Assembly (NCBI RefSeq): GCF_003952425.1
Contig: NZ_CP034449.1
Span: 1,798,001-1,862,000, forward strand
DNA: 64,000 nucleotides
Direction: 5' to 3'
From: Mesorhizobium sp. M2A.F.Ca.ET.046.03.2.1
GTDB taxonomy: Bacteria > Pseudomonadota > Alphaproteobacteria > Rhizobiales > Rhizobiaceae
Made by a program: the position numbers and the translations under genes. Below are positions 1 through 7,987 of this stretch, piece after piece. Within the stretch, counting starts at the first letter, position 1. The number at the start of each line of letters is the position of its first letter. The notes under the pieces were generated by a model that searched no databases, had not been told where the DNA came from, and saw only the letters and a list, made by a program, of their open reading frames with translations.

Positions 1-2
1 GA

Positions 3-212
3 CCATTCGCGCGCAACCCGCTTTTCATCAAAATGCTGGCGGCGGCGACGGGCCGATCCGTCGTCGCGTCGGAGACCTCGACCGGGACCAGCATCGGCGC
101 CGCGCTGTTGGCGTCGGATGGCATTGACACAGCAAGCAAGGGCGAACAAACGGAACCACAAGCGGAACCGGTCTGGGGCGACTACGCAGAGGCGTGGCGG
201 CTGGCCGTCTAG
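3..212 (+). CDS. FGGY-family carbohydrate kinase, C-terminal end (partial)
   Basis: The window opens inside this gene; the frame that starts at base 3 stays open for 69 codons to a TAG at 210-212. The peptide contains PFARNPLFIKMLAAATGR followed by SETSTGTSIGAALLA, which matches the last conserved block of FGGY sugar kinases (the glycine-rich GTSIGAALLA region of the C-terminal ATP-binding domain). These enzymes phosphorylate pentuloses, hexuloses or polyols with ATP in the cytoplasm. The end fits a normal FGGY C-terminus, so the gene is cut by the window edge and not by the IS 140 bases downstream. The substrate cannot be read from this fragment. Confidence 0.7.
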   Translation, partial: PFARNPLFIKMLAAATGRSVVASETSTGTSIGAALLASDGIDTASKGEQTEPQAEPVWGDYAEAWRLAV

Positions 213-240
213 ACGTAGCCCTTTTTCTGAGAGTCCGGTG

Positions 241-293
241 CTGCCCCTCATTGCCCTGCCGGGCATTTCTCCCCGTATAGTGACGGGGAGAAA
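241..293. repeat. Short palindromic intergenic repeat, family 3 (RIME-like)
   Basis: The stretch has the layout CTGCCCCTCAT, GCCCTGCCGGGC, then TCTCCCCGT...ACGGGGAGA, two nested inverted repeats. The same architecture recurs at 1699-1745, 26124-26180, 26252-26308, 30683-30716 plus 32047-32071, and 32141-32182 plus 33479-33499. It resembles the RIME-type mosaic elements of rhizobial intergenic regions. The rest of 213-354 shows no gene. Confidence 0.7.
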
Positions 294-354
294 GACGCTG
301 TTGTCCCGGCCTTCGCCAATTTTCGACGCACAGAATGGGCGCCGGCGGCGCGGC

Positions 355-1684
355 TGTCCAGCGGATAGATGGGTAACACTTTGAACCGGATACATAGGTA
401 ACAGTTTTCTCTCCCTATGATGCGGTCGCCGCAGCGCCAAGCGGTCGGCTTGGCGCGGCGCTGCGGCGAACCAGTTTCATGTGCTTCTCATCGATGAAGC
501 CGAGCGGATGGGTGTGGAAGCGCATCGTCCACTCGCCATCCTCGGTCTCTTCAATGGCAATCGGTTCGCCGGCCAACGTGGCCGAGACATAGATCTCGGT
601 GCCCCGCCATTTGACCGCGCCGTTCTGGCGCACGCCGCGCACCGCTGCCTCGGTCGGATAATCGGGTTCAGGGGCTGTCTTCGGCATCGGTCGGGTCGAG
701 GGGCGGTAATGCTGTGCCGGGGTGTCCATGCCCAGCGCCTCGTGCGGACGCTCCTCATTGTAGCTGCGCCGGAAGTTCTCGAAGGCCCTGGCTTGAGCCG
801 CTTTGTCAGCCTTCGGTGCATCGGCCATCGGCAGCATGGTCAGATGGAAACGCTCATGGCGCCCGTTCTGCTGCGGCTTGCCTGGCTGGATGCGCTCCAG
901 GGCGATGCCGAGCTTAATGAAGCGCACTGCCAGCGGCGTCAGCCCTGTGACGCCGGCCGACGCAAAGGGTGGGCCATTGTCGCTTCGAATGCGATCCGGC
1001 AGACCGTTTTCCTCAAACAATCGCTCAAACACCGGCCACGCCTCCTCGTCGGCCGTCGAGCCCGTCGCCTCGAGCCCCAGCAGGTAGCGGCTCAATGCAT
1101 CCATCACCGTCAATGGCTCGCAGCGCCAGCCGTCACGGGTCCGGAACCAGCCCTTGTGGTCTACCGTCCACACCGCATTCGGCGCCGCAGGCTCCGGCCA
1201 TGGCCCATTGCCCACAGCCCGCCAGCGCCGGCGCCGGCGTCCCACAAGACCATGCCGCTTCAGGATCTCGCCAGCTGTCGAGACTGCCGGCCAGCCACAA
1301 CTGGGCTCCGCCCGCTTCAGCCGCGCCATGATCTTCTTCGGCCCCCACAGCGGATGCGCTTCCTTCTCCGCCACGATCCGCTCCACCAGCTCGGCTGCCG
1401 TTGCTCGGCCGTGATCGAGCGGCGCCCGCGGCCGGTCGTGCAGGCCTTCCGGCCCGGTCTCCCGGTAACGCCCAAGCCATTTGTAGCCGGTCTTGCGTGA
1501 GATCTCGAAGGCCGCGCAAAGCTGCGTCATCGTCTCCTCGCCAGCTAGGCATTCAACAACAAAACGAAGCCGCTCATCCATGATGCCAGTCTCTCGCCAA
1601 ACCATCGCCGGTCCTCCCGGCTGGCAAGAAAACTGTCACCCATCTAATCGGTCCATTCTGTTACCTATCTATCCGGTTCGGACA
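355..1684 (-). mobile_element. IS481-family insertion sequence, copy 1 (1330 bp, complete)
   Basis: The ends are imperfect inverted repeats starting TGTCC. Read with the transposase, the left end is TGTCCGAACCGGATAGATAG and the opposite end, reverse-complemented, is TGTCCAGCGGATAGATGGG. The element is flanked by a 4-bp direct repeat CGGC (351-354 and 1685-1688), taken as the target duplication. Its length and sequence match copy 2 at 30717-32046, which lies in the opposite orientation. Identical coding frames on both strands point to very recent transposition. One transposase gene fills it. Confidence 0.93.
415..1605 (-). CDS. IS481-family transposase (copy 1)
   Basis: This 396-residue DDE transposase moves the surrounding IS. 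Residues 1-130 form the DNA-binding part: a helix-turn-helix with TQLCAAFEISRKTGYKWLGRY, then a second winged segment. The integrase core (rve) follows. The catalytic triad reads as D149 (TVDHKGWF), D209 (RIRSDNGPPF) and E251 (NGRHERFH). The C-terminal part after residue 300 has the small domain usual in IS481 proteins. The frame is intact and the protein is the same as that of copy 2, so the enzyme is probably active. The start codon is the first ATG, 79 bp inside the element end. Confidence 0.93.
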   Translation of the reverse strand: MVWRETGIMDERLRFVVECLAGEETMTQLCAAFEISRKTGYKWLGRYRETGPEGLHDRPRAPLDHGRATAAELVERIVAEKEAHPLWGPKKIMARLKRAEPSCGWPAVSTAGEILKRHGLVGRRRRRWRAVGNGPWPEPAAPNAVWTVDHKGWFRTRDGWRCEPLTVMDALSRYLLGLEATGSTADEEAWPVFERLFEENGLPDRIRSDNGPPFASAGVTGLTPLAVRFIKLGIALERIQPGKPQQNGRHERFHLTMLPMADAPKADKAAQARAFENFRRSYNEERPHEALGMDTPAQHYRPSTRPMPKTAPEPDYPTEAAVRGVRQNGAVKWRGTEIYVSATLAGEPIAIEETEDGEWTMRFHTHPLGFIDEKHMKLVRRSAAPSRPLGAAATAS

Positions 1685-1698
1685 CGGCCAGCCCCTTC

Positions 1699-1745
1699 GC
1701 CCCGTTTACGGGGAGAAGGTGCCCGAAGGGCGGATGAGGGGCAGC
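1699..1745. repeat. Palindromic intergenic repeat, family 3
   Basis: CCCCGTTTACGGGGAGAAG is followed by GTGCCCGAAGGGCGGATGAG and GGGCAGC. This is the reverse complement of the element split at 32141/33479. It begins about 14 bp beyond the end of IS481 copy 1 and ends 26 bp before the stop of dadA. Confidence 0.7.
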
Positions 1746-1770
1746 GCCAACGTCGCCGATTGGATAGGTT

Positions 1771-3027
1771 TCAGCGTGCCGTCCCGTATAGCAATCCTTT
1801 GGGATCGATCTGTGGCTTTCTGCCGGCGACGACATCCGCCAGGAATTGCCCCGAGCCGCAGGCCATCGTCCAGCCGACATGACCGTGGCCGGTGTCGAGA
1901 TAGAGGTTGCGGTATTTCGCCTGGCCGATCACGGGAACCGAGTTCGGCATCATCGGCCGCAATCCCGCCCACAGCACGGCTTTCTTCTCGTCGAAGGCTC
2001 CCGGGAAAAGATCCTTGCCGGTTTCCAGGATGGTCCTGAAATCGCTGGGCTTGAAGCTGCGGTCGAAGCCGGTGAACTCGGCCGTCGAGGACATGCGCAG
2101 GCGATTGCCGAGCCTCGAATAGCCGATCAGCCGGTCCTCGTCGGCGCCGCCCATGGTCGGGCCCTTGCTTTCGTCCTCCAAGGGAATCGTCGCGGTGTAG
2201 CCCTTCACCGGATAGACCGGCAGGTCGATGCCGTAGCGGCGGCCGAGCAGACCGCTTTCCGGTCCCATGGAGATGACGACGGCGTCGCCGGTGACCGGGC
2301 CGGCCGAGGTCATGACGGCGCGCGCCCGGTCGCCCTCGATGTCGAGGCCCTGGATTGTCGTGCCGAACAGGAATTTCACGCCGAGCTTCTCGGCGGCATG
2401 GGCGGCGAGCCTGTCGGTGAACTGCTTGGAATCGCCGGTCTGGTCGATCGGCGAATAGACGCCGCCGGCGATCTTTTCCTTCACGCCGGCCAGGCCCGGT
2501 TCCAGCTCGATCAGGCGCTCGCGACCGACGATCTCGATCGGCAGACCGTGCTCGCCGAGATAGCGGTAATTGTCGATGCCGGTGTCGAGGCTCTTCTGCG
2601 AGCGGAAGAAATAGAGGATGCCCTTCCTGCGCTCGTCGTAGTGGATGCCGGTCTCCTCCGACAGTTGATTGATGCACGCGCGGGAATGCAGCGCGAGCCT
2701 GAGCTTGATGTCGGTGTTGGCGCGCAGCCGCTTCACGGTGCATTCGCGCAGGAAGCGCAGGCTCCAGGCATAGAAATAGGGATCGAGGCGGAGTCTCACC
2801 TTGATGCCGAGATCGTGGTTCCAAAGCGCGCGCAGGAAGGTCTTCAGCGCGGCGGGCGAAGCCCAGGCGGTGGCGTCGCCGGGCGACACCAGGCCGGCAT
2901 TCGACTGGCTGGTGCCTCGGGCCGCCGCCTCGTGGCGCTCGATCACCGTCACCTCGTGACCGTCCTTGGCCAGATAATAGGCGGCCGCCGTGCCAACCAC
3001 GCCGGCGCCGAGAACCAGGATCTTCAT
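1771..3027 (-). CDS. dadA: D-amino acid dehydrogenase (FAD-dependent)
   Basis: A 418-residue flavoprotein that oxidatively deaminates D-amino acids to 2-oxo acids and passes electrons to the respiratory chain. The N-terminus has the FAD-binding fold, VLGAGVVGTAAAYYLAKDGHEV with a following acidic residue (ERHE). The family signature SNAGLVSPGDATAWASP comes at about residues 40-56. The C-terminal WAGLRPMMPNSVPVIG and GHGHVGWTMACGSG blocks are typical of DadA (DAO fold). Length matches the family (about 410-430). No alanine racemase gene lies beside it, unlike classical dadAX operons, so its physiological substrate is open. Confidence 0.87.
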   Translation of the reverse strand: MKILVLGAGVVGTAAAYYLAKDGHEVTVIERHEAAARGTSQSNAGLVSPGDATAWASPAALKTFLRALWNHDLGIKVRLRLDPYFYAWSLRFLRECTVKRLRANTDIKLRLALHSRACINQLSEETGIHYDERRKGILYFFRSQKSLDTGIDNYRYLGEHGLPIEIVGRERLIELEPGLAGVKEKIAGGVYSPIDQTGDSKQFTDRLAAHAAEKLGVKFLFGTTIQGLDIEGDRARAVMTSAGPVTGDAVVISMGPESGLLGRRYGIDLPVYPVKGYTATIPLEDESKGPTMGGADEDRLIGYSRLGNRLRMSSTAEFTGFDRSFKPSDFRTILETGKDLFPGAFDEKKAVLWAGLRPMMPNSVPVIGQAKYRNLYLDTGHGHVGWTMACGSGQFLADVVAGRKPQIDPKGLLYGTAR

Positions 3028-3148
3028 GCCGTCCCCTCAAGCATCATGGCGGCGGCACACCCGGAGGGCACCGCCGCATGAGGCTCAATACCGCTTCCAA
3101 AGGCGCCGGACGAGCCCTAGGCCCAACAGCTGGACTTTTTGTCTTGAC

Positions 3149-3192
3149 CCAATTCCGGACGGAAAACCGCTACACACTTTTCCTGGAATTGC
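3149..3192. repeat. Dispersed palindromic repeat, family 1 (AATTCC...GGAATT)
   Basis: AATTCCGGACGGAAAACCGC is followed by TACACACTTTTCCTGGAATT. Outer arms AATTCC and GGAATT enclose a conserved GGAAAACCGCT-CACACTTTTCC core. Other copies are at 30043-30085 and 38851-38893, with a degenerate one at 7901-7940. It directly abuts the galE stop codon and could form a 3' hairpin for galE. The rest of 3028-3148 shows no gene. Confidence 0.75.
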
Positions 3193-4188
3193 TTAGCTTC
3201 TCACGGAATTCTTGCCCGTCAGGATGCGTTCCCAGGCCAGGGCGTCGTTGACGATCAGGTCGAGATCGTCGCGTTGCGGCGTCCAGCCGAGCTCCTTGCG
3301 GGCAAGCTCGGAATTGGCGACCACGGCGGCGGCGTCGCCGGGCCGGCGATCGCCCATGCGGACATCGAAGTCATGGCCGAAGGCGCGGCGCACGCTGTCG
3401 ATTACCTCGAGCACGGAATAGCCGTGGCTGTAACCGCAATTGGCGACGAGGCTGGCGCCGCCAGCGCGCAGCCGCTGCAGCGCCAGCCGGTGCGCGGCGG
3501 CGAGATCGCTGACATGGATATAATCGCGCATGCAGGTGCCGTCCGGCGTCGGATAGTCGGTACCGAAGACCTGCATGAAGGGGCGCTTGCCGAGCGCGGT
3601 CTCGCAGGCAACCTTGATCAGATGCGTGGCGCCGGGCGTCGACTGTCCGGTGCGGCCCTTTGGATCGGCGCCGGCGACGTTGAAATAGCGCAGCGCCGTG
3701 TAACGGATGTCGTGCGCCAGCGCCGCGTCGCGCAGCATCCATTCGCTCATCAGCTTGGAGAGGCCATAGGGTGATTCCGGCGCCAGGCGGGCATCCTCGC
3801 GCACCGGCTCCAGCCCGGCGCCGCCATAGACGGCGGCGGTGGAAGAGAAGATGAAATGCGGCACGCCCTCGCGGACGGCCGTCTCGATCAGCGTGCGGGT
3901 CTTGCAGGTGTTGTTCTCGTAATAGCCGAGCGGATCGGCGACGGATTCCGGCACCACGATCGAGCCGGCGAAGTGGATGATGGCGTCGACCTTGTTTTCG
4001 CGGATGATCCGGCCGACCAGGTCTCGGTCGGCGACGTCGCCGACGACGAGCTTTGCTTCCGGGGCCACCGCCCATTCGAAGCCGGTGGAAAGCCGGTCGA
4101 GCACCACGACACTCTCGCCGGCGTCCAGCAACTCCCAGACCATATGGCTGCCGATATAACCGGCACCGCCCGTCACCAAAACCGTCAT
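3193..4188 (-). CDS. galE: UDP-glucose 4-epimerase
   Basis: A 331-residue short-chain dehydrogenase-type epimerase that interconverts UDP-glucose and UDP-galactose, supplying galactose units for exopolysaccharide and LPS. The NAD-binding GGAGYIGSH motif lies at residues 7-15. The catalytic Ser/Thr region is FSSTAAVYGG and the Tyr-x-x-x-Lys pair is YGLSK. MRDYIHVSDLAAAH and the GYSHGYSVLEVI block near the C-terminus are GalE hallmarks. Length is normal. It stands alone and is divergent from hemA across 332 bp that hold a family 2 repeat at 4272-4320 and otherwise nothing I recognise. Confidence 0.92.
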   Translation of the reverse strand: MTVLVTGGAGYIGSHMVWELLDAGESVVVLDRLSTGFEWAVAPEAKLVVGDVADRDLVGRIIRENKVDAIIHFAGSIVVPESVADPLGYYENNTCKTRTLIETAVREGVPHFIFSSTAAVYGGAGLEPVREDARLAPESPYGLSKLMSEWMLRDAALAHDIRYTALRYFNVAGADPKGRTGQSTPGATHLIKVACETALGKRPFMQVFGTDYPTPDGTCMRDYIHVSDLAAAHRLALQRLRAGGASLVANCGYSHGYSVLEVIDSVRRAFGHDFDVRMGDRRPGDAAAVVANSELARKELGWTPQRDDLDLIVNDALAWERILTGKNSVRS

Positions 4189-4271
4189 CTTCTACCTCGC
4201 TGATCAAGATTTATCGGAAACTGTCTCAACAGCCACCGTGCTGGAAACCCCGCCGCAAGCCCGTTAAAGTC

Positions 4272-4320
4272 CATGTCGTTCCCCCAAAACCGCTGTACAC
4301 GTTTGGGCGATATGCATTGG
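4272..4320. repeat. Dispersed palindromic repeat, family 2 (CATGTCG...ATGCAT)
   Basis: The block runs CATGTCGTTCCCCCAAAACC to GTTTGGGCGATATGCATTGG. A second copy is at 46274-46320. The inner AAACCGC-TACAC core resembles that of family 1, which suggests the two families are related variants with different outer arms. Confidence 0.65.
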
Positions 4321-4520
4321 CCTCCCTCTAACGTTAAGTCGGTAACAGTTCCTCCCGTCCGAGGCATCGTACTGAAACAAATCTGCTTCAAACAGCTGGG
4401 AATAGGCCACGATCCGGCATCGTTAGGAACAGGGTAAAGGCGTGGCATTTTGACCGGTTGGGTCCGGTGGACGCGGCATGGGGCAGCCACTATGATCCGG
4501 CCGAAAATTGGGAAGTCGAC

Positions 4521-5798
4521 ATGAATTACCAGCGGTTCTTCGAGGATGCGATCGACCAGCTCCACGCGGAGCGGCGCTACCGCGTCTTCGCCGACCTCGA
4601 GCGCATGGTGGGCAAGTTCCCGCGCGCCATCTGGCGTTCCAACGGCCGCGCCCAGGAAATCACCGTCTGGTGCTCCAACGACTATCTCGGCATGGGCCAG
4701 AACGAGGATGTGATTGCCGCCTTCCAGACCGCGGCCGGCAAGATGGGCTCGGGCGCCGGCGGCACCCGCAACATCTCCGGCACCTCCAACCCGCTGGTCG
4801 AGCTGGAGCGGGAGCTCGCCGACCTGCATGACAAGGAGGCAGGGCTCGTCTTCACCTCCGGCTTCGTCTCCAACGAGGCCTCGATCTCGACCATCGCCCG
4901 GCTTTTGCCCAACTGCCTGGTGCTCTCCGACGAGCTCAACCATGCCTCGATGATCGAAGGCGTGCGCCGCTCCGGCGCAGAAAAGAAGATCTTTCGCCAC
5001 AACGACGTCGCGCATCTGGAAAGCCTGCTGCAGGCGGCGGGGCGCGAGCGCGCCAAGCTGATCGTGTTCGAGAGCGTCTATTCGATGGACGGCGACATCG
5101 CGCCGATCAGAGAGATCGTCGAGCTGGCCGAGCGCTACAACGCCATGACCTATATCGACGAGGTGCATGCGGTGGGCATGTACGGACCGCGCGGCGGCGG
5201 CATCACCGAACGCGAGGGCCTTGCCGACCGCATCGACATCATCGAGGGAACGCTGGCCAAGGCCTTCGGCACGCTGGGCGGCTACATCACCGGCACCAGT
5301 GCGGTGATTGACGCGGTGCGCTCCTATGCGCCGGGCTTCATCTTCACCACCGCGCTGCCGCCGGCGATCGCGGCCGCCGCCACCACCTCGATCCGCCACC
5401 TGAAGCGCTCGCAGGCCGAGCGCGACGCGCAGCAGCGCCAGGCGGCGCGCACCAAGCAGGTGCTTGCCGTGGCGGGCCTGCCGGTGATGGAATCGGCCAC
5501 CCATATCGTGCCGGTGCTGGTCGGCGATCCCGAGCTCTGCAAGATGGCGAGCGACCGGCTGCTTGGCGTGCACGGCATCTATATCCAGCCGATCAACTAT
5601 CCGACGGTGCCGCGCGGCACCGAGCGGCTGCGCATCACGCCGACGCCGTTCCACTCCGACGCGCTGATCGCCGAATTGCAGGATGCGCTGGTCGAGACCT
5701 GGGATGCGCTGGGCATTCCCTATGCCGGCTCCGGCCGCCCCGCCGTCGCCAAGACCGATCGGATCATTCCCCTCCTGGTGCCGAAGTCAGGCGGCTGA
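4521..5798 (+). CDS. hemA: 5-aminolevulinate synthase
   Basis: A PLP enzyme of the alpha-oxoamine synthase family that condenses glycine and succinyl-CoA to 5-aminolevulinate, the first step of haem synthesis by the Shemin pathway. The start chosen is [10 protein letters not shown], preceded by GGGAAG at suitable spacing; an in-frame ATG 63 bases upstream would add an atypical tail. The product is 425 residues. Visible motifs are [22 protein letters not shown] (PLP phosphate region), [22 protein letters not shown] and the Schiff-base lysine in [12 protein letters not shown]. No Fnr/FixK-like TTGA-N6-TCAA box was seen in the upstream 330 bp. Confidence 0.95.
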   Translation: MNYQRFFEDAIDQLHAERRYRVFADLERMVGKFPRAIWRSNGRAQEITVWCSNDYLGMGQNEDVIAAFQTAAGKMGSGAGGTRNISGTSNPLVELERELADLHDKEAGLVFTSGFVSNEASISTIARLLPNCLVLSDELNHASMIEGVRRSGAEKKIFRHNDVAHLESLLQAAGRERAKLIVFESVYSMDGDIAPIREIVELAERYNAMTYIDEVHAVGMYGPRGGGITEREGLADRIDIIEGTLAKAFGTLGGYITGTSAVIDAVRSYAPGFIFTTALPPAIAAAATTSIRHLKRSQAERDAQQRQAARTKQVLAVAGLPVMESATHIVPVLVGDPELCKMASDRLLGVHGIYIQPINYPTVPRGTERLRITPTPFHSDALIAELQDALVETWDALGIPYAGSGRPAVAKTDRIIPLLVPKSGG

Positions 5799-5940
5799 AG
5801 CCCGGTTTAAACTCTACTCCGGCGGCCATCCGCTGCAACTTTCTGCGCTTCCGGTGCTCACGGACCTGAATGTCCGCTGCGCTCCGGTTCTCGAAAGTCA
5901 CACCGGCTGACTCACCGGAGCGAGTTTCAATCCGGGCTTC
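5797..5940. repeat. Nested long inverted repeat between convergent genes
   Basis: The arm at 5797-5824 (GAAGCCCGGTTTAAACTC, CTCCGG) is the near reverse complement of 5913-5940 (CCGGAGCGAGTTTCAATCCG, GGCTTC). Inside lies a second pair, CTTTCTGCGCTTCCGG against CCGGTTCTCGAAAG, with an inner CGGAC/GTCCG. The whole 144 bp can fold into one long hairpin. It begins at the hemA stop codon and ends just before the 3' end of the convergent aminotransferase, so it may act as a two-way terminator. Confidence 0.7.
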
Positions 5941-5953
5941 GTCGACGCTCGGC

Positions 5954-7126
5954 TCAAACCGTCTTCATCCATTTCGCCAGGCGATGCGCCGCTTCATCGA
6001 GCTGATCGAGGCGGCGGTGGAAGCATAGTCGGAGGAAGGCCTCGCCGCCGGGACCGAAGGCGGTGCCGGGCGCCAGGCCGACATTGGCATTGTCGACGAT
6101 GTCGAAGGCCGCTTTTCGGGAATCGGTGAGGCCGTCGACCCTGAAGAACAGGTAGAAGGCGCCCTGCGGCACGGTGAAACGCGCCTTGCCGGTTTCGCCG
6201 AGAATGCCGCAGACGAGGTCGCGCGCGGCATGCGCGCGCTCCACCTGTTCCGCTATGAAGCCGTCACCCTCGTCGAGGGCGGCGACAGCGCCGCGCTGCA
6301 TGAACTGGGCGACGCCCGAGGTCGAGTACTGGATCAGGTTCTCGAACACCTGCTGCAAGGCGGGATGGGTCTTGATCCAGCCGACACGCCAGCCGGTCAT
6401 TGCCCAGTTCTTGGAAAAACTGTTGACGAACAGGATGCGGTCCTCGGGCGTGGCGACATCGAGAAAGGACGGCGCGCGGCCATGGCCGTAGTGGAACAGC
6501 GAATAGATCTCGTCGGCGATGATCCAAAGGCCCTTTGCCCGGGCAAGATCCAGGATCGCCTGGAGCGTTTCTCTGTCGGCGGTCCAGCCTGTCGGGTTGG
6601 AGGGCGTGTTGATGAACAACAGCTTGGTGCGCGGCGTGATTGCCGAGGCGATCTTGTCGACGTCGCAGGACCAGCCATTGCCGGACTCGTCGAGCGTGAC
6701 CGGCACCGGCACGGCGCCCGCCACGCCGGCGGCCGCGGCGAAATTCGGCCAGGCGGGAGAGAGGTAGATCACCTCGTCGCCGCCGCCGGCGATGGCGTCG
6801 ATGGCCAGCTGGATGGCATGCATGCCAGAGGCGGTGACGATGAACTCCTCCTCGGCGAAGGTCTTGCCGAAATGCCTGGCGTAGTAGCGCGCGAGCGCCT
6901 GCCGGAGCTCGGGAATGCCCTTCTGCCAGGTGTAGAAGGTCTCGCCATCAGCGAGCCCGCGTGCGGCGGCATCGCTGATGAAGGAAGGCGTCGGAAGATC
7001 GCCCTCGCCGGCCCAGAGCGGGATCAGCCCTTCGCACAGGCGACCATGGTTGATGACGGCGACAATGCCGCTTTCGGGCGCGGCGCGGGCTTCGGCGCGC
7101 AAGGTGTCGATAAGGCTCATGGGCAA
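5954..7126 (-). CDS. Class I/II pyridoxal-phosphate aminotransferase
   Basis: A 390-residue fold-type I aminotransferase of the AspC/AAT-I group. The PLP lysine is in NSFSKNWAMTGWRVGW, where SxxK and the downstream Arg are diagnostic. The substrate-carboxylate Arg lies in FLRLCFHRR near the C-terminus. The INTPSNPTGW and IIADEIYSLFHY blocks contain the Asn and Asp/Tyr that contact PLP. A second ATG two codons in (MSLIDTL) is an equally good start. It sits downstream of mscL but a strong terminator separates them, so it is probably transcribed alone. The amino donor cannot be told from sequence. Confidence 0.85.
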   Translation of the reverse strand: MPMSLIDTLRAEARAAPESGIVAVINHGRLCEGLIPLWAGEGDLPTPSFISDAAARGLADGETFYTWQKGIPELRQALARYYARHFGKTFAEEEFIVTASGMHAIQLAIDAIAGGGDEVIYLSPAWPNFAAAAGVAGAVPVPVTLDESGNGWSCDVDKIASAITPRTKLLFINTPSNPTGWTADRETLQAILDLARAKGLWIIADEIYSLFHYGHGRAPSFLDVATPEDRILFVNSFSKNWAMTGWRVGWIKTHPALQQVFENLIQYSTSGVAQFMQRGAVAALDEGDGFIAEQVERAHAARDLVCGILGETGKARFTVPQGAFYLFFRVDGLTDSRKAAFDIVDNANVGLAPGTAFGPGGEAFLRLCFHRRLDQLDEAAHRLAKWMKTV

Positions 7127-7171
7127 AATCCGTGTTCGTGTCGTCAGCGCTCTTACCAGATCGCCAAACGG

Positions 7172-7201
7172 AAAACCCCGGCCGCCTGGGGCCGGGGTTT
7201 T
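7172..7201 (-). terminator. Intrinsic terminator downstream of mscL
   Basis: A perfect 12-bp stem, AAAACCCCGGCC and GGCCGGGGTTTT, with a 6-nt loop. On the minus strand it ends in a T run and lies 23 bp after the mscL stop. The A/T symmetry would let it work in both directions. Confidence 0.88.
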
Positions 7202-7223
7202 GGTCCAGAGCGCCCGCTCTGCG

Positions 7224-7646
7224 TTACTTCTTGGCGAGCAGGTCGCGGATTTCGGTCAGGAGTTGCACGTCAGCCGGCGGCGGAGCCGCGGCGGGAGCCG
7301 GCTTCTCGCGCTCCAGCCGCTTGCGCAGATTGTTCACCGCCTTGACCATCAGGAAAATGATGAAGGCAAGGATCAGGAAGTTCAGCACGACGGTCATGAA
7401 GCTGCCATAGGCGAACACCGCGCCCTCCTTCTTGGCATCAGCCAGCGTTGCCGAATGGACGTTGGAGGACAGCCCGAAGAAGTAATTGTTGAAGTCCAGC
7501 CCGCCGAAGATCGCGCCGACGATCGGCATGATGATGTCGTTGACCAAGGAATCGACGATCTTGCCGAAGGCGGCGCCGATGATGACGCCGACGGCCAGGT
7601 CCATCACATTGCCCTTGGAAATGAACTCCTGGAATTCTTTCAGCAT
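7224..7646 (-). CDS. mscL: Large-conductance mechanosensitive channel
   Basis: A 140-residue inner-membrane channel that opens under membrane tension to release solutes on hypo-osmotic shock. The N-terminal signature [21 protein letters not shown] (first helix TM1) is almost canonical. A periplasmic loop of about 45 residues follows, then TM2 ([21 protein letters not shown]), then a charged C-terminal helix (LRKRLEREK) that forms the cytoplasmic bundle. Length is usual for MscL. GGAGGG lies just before the ATG. It is followed by its own terminator. Confidence 0.96.
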   Translation of the reverse strand: MLKEFQEFISKGNVMDLAVGVIIGAAFGKIVDSLVNDIIMPIVGAIFGGLDFNNYFFGLSSNVHSATLADAKKEGAVFAYGSFMTVVLNFLILAFIIFLMVKAVNNLRKRLEREKPAPAAAPPPADVQLLTEIRDLLAKK

Positions 7647-7900
7647 TCGACCCTCCTTGCCGTGGCGGGCCGCACTGCCGCCTCACCAGTTGTCCTTGGG
7701 CGCCGACCCGAGCCCACAATAACAAAAACCCCCGGTTGCAAAACCGGAAAAACAATGAAGGCACCGGTTTGTGTCACGCATCGTCCATCAGCCGCATATG
7801 CGCCGAAAGCCGCGATGGACTTGGGCCCCGAGCTGTGGTTGCGTCGGGGTGGTCGAGCGTTTCATCGAGATGCCTGAACGCTCCGGGTATTTGTTCAGAC

Positions 7901-7940
7901 GCAATTCCGGACGGCAAATCGCCTGGTATTTTTCCGGAAT
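7901..7940. repeat. Degenerate family 1 palindromic repeat
   Basis: GCAATTCCGGACGGCAAATC leads to TTTTTCCGGAAT. It keeps the outer arms but has lost part of the inner core. It lies in the leader of the hybrid histidine kinase, about 50 bp before its start. The rest of 7647-7987 has no gene. Confidence 0.55.
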
Positions 7941-7987
7941 GGTTGGGCAGGCCGGATGGGAGACCGGCCAGGGAGGAAGCACGGGCC

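Noticed and set aside
415..1605. Long plus-strand frame opposite the IS481 transposase (481-1500)
   Set aside because: It recurs exactly opposite the second IS copy and has no features of its own; the minus-strand frame has the DDE triad and HTH.
4330..4520. An Fnr/FixK box controlling hemA
   Set aside because: No TTGA-N6-TCAA or close variant is present in the hemA upstream region.
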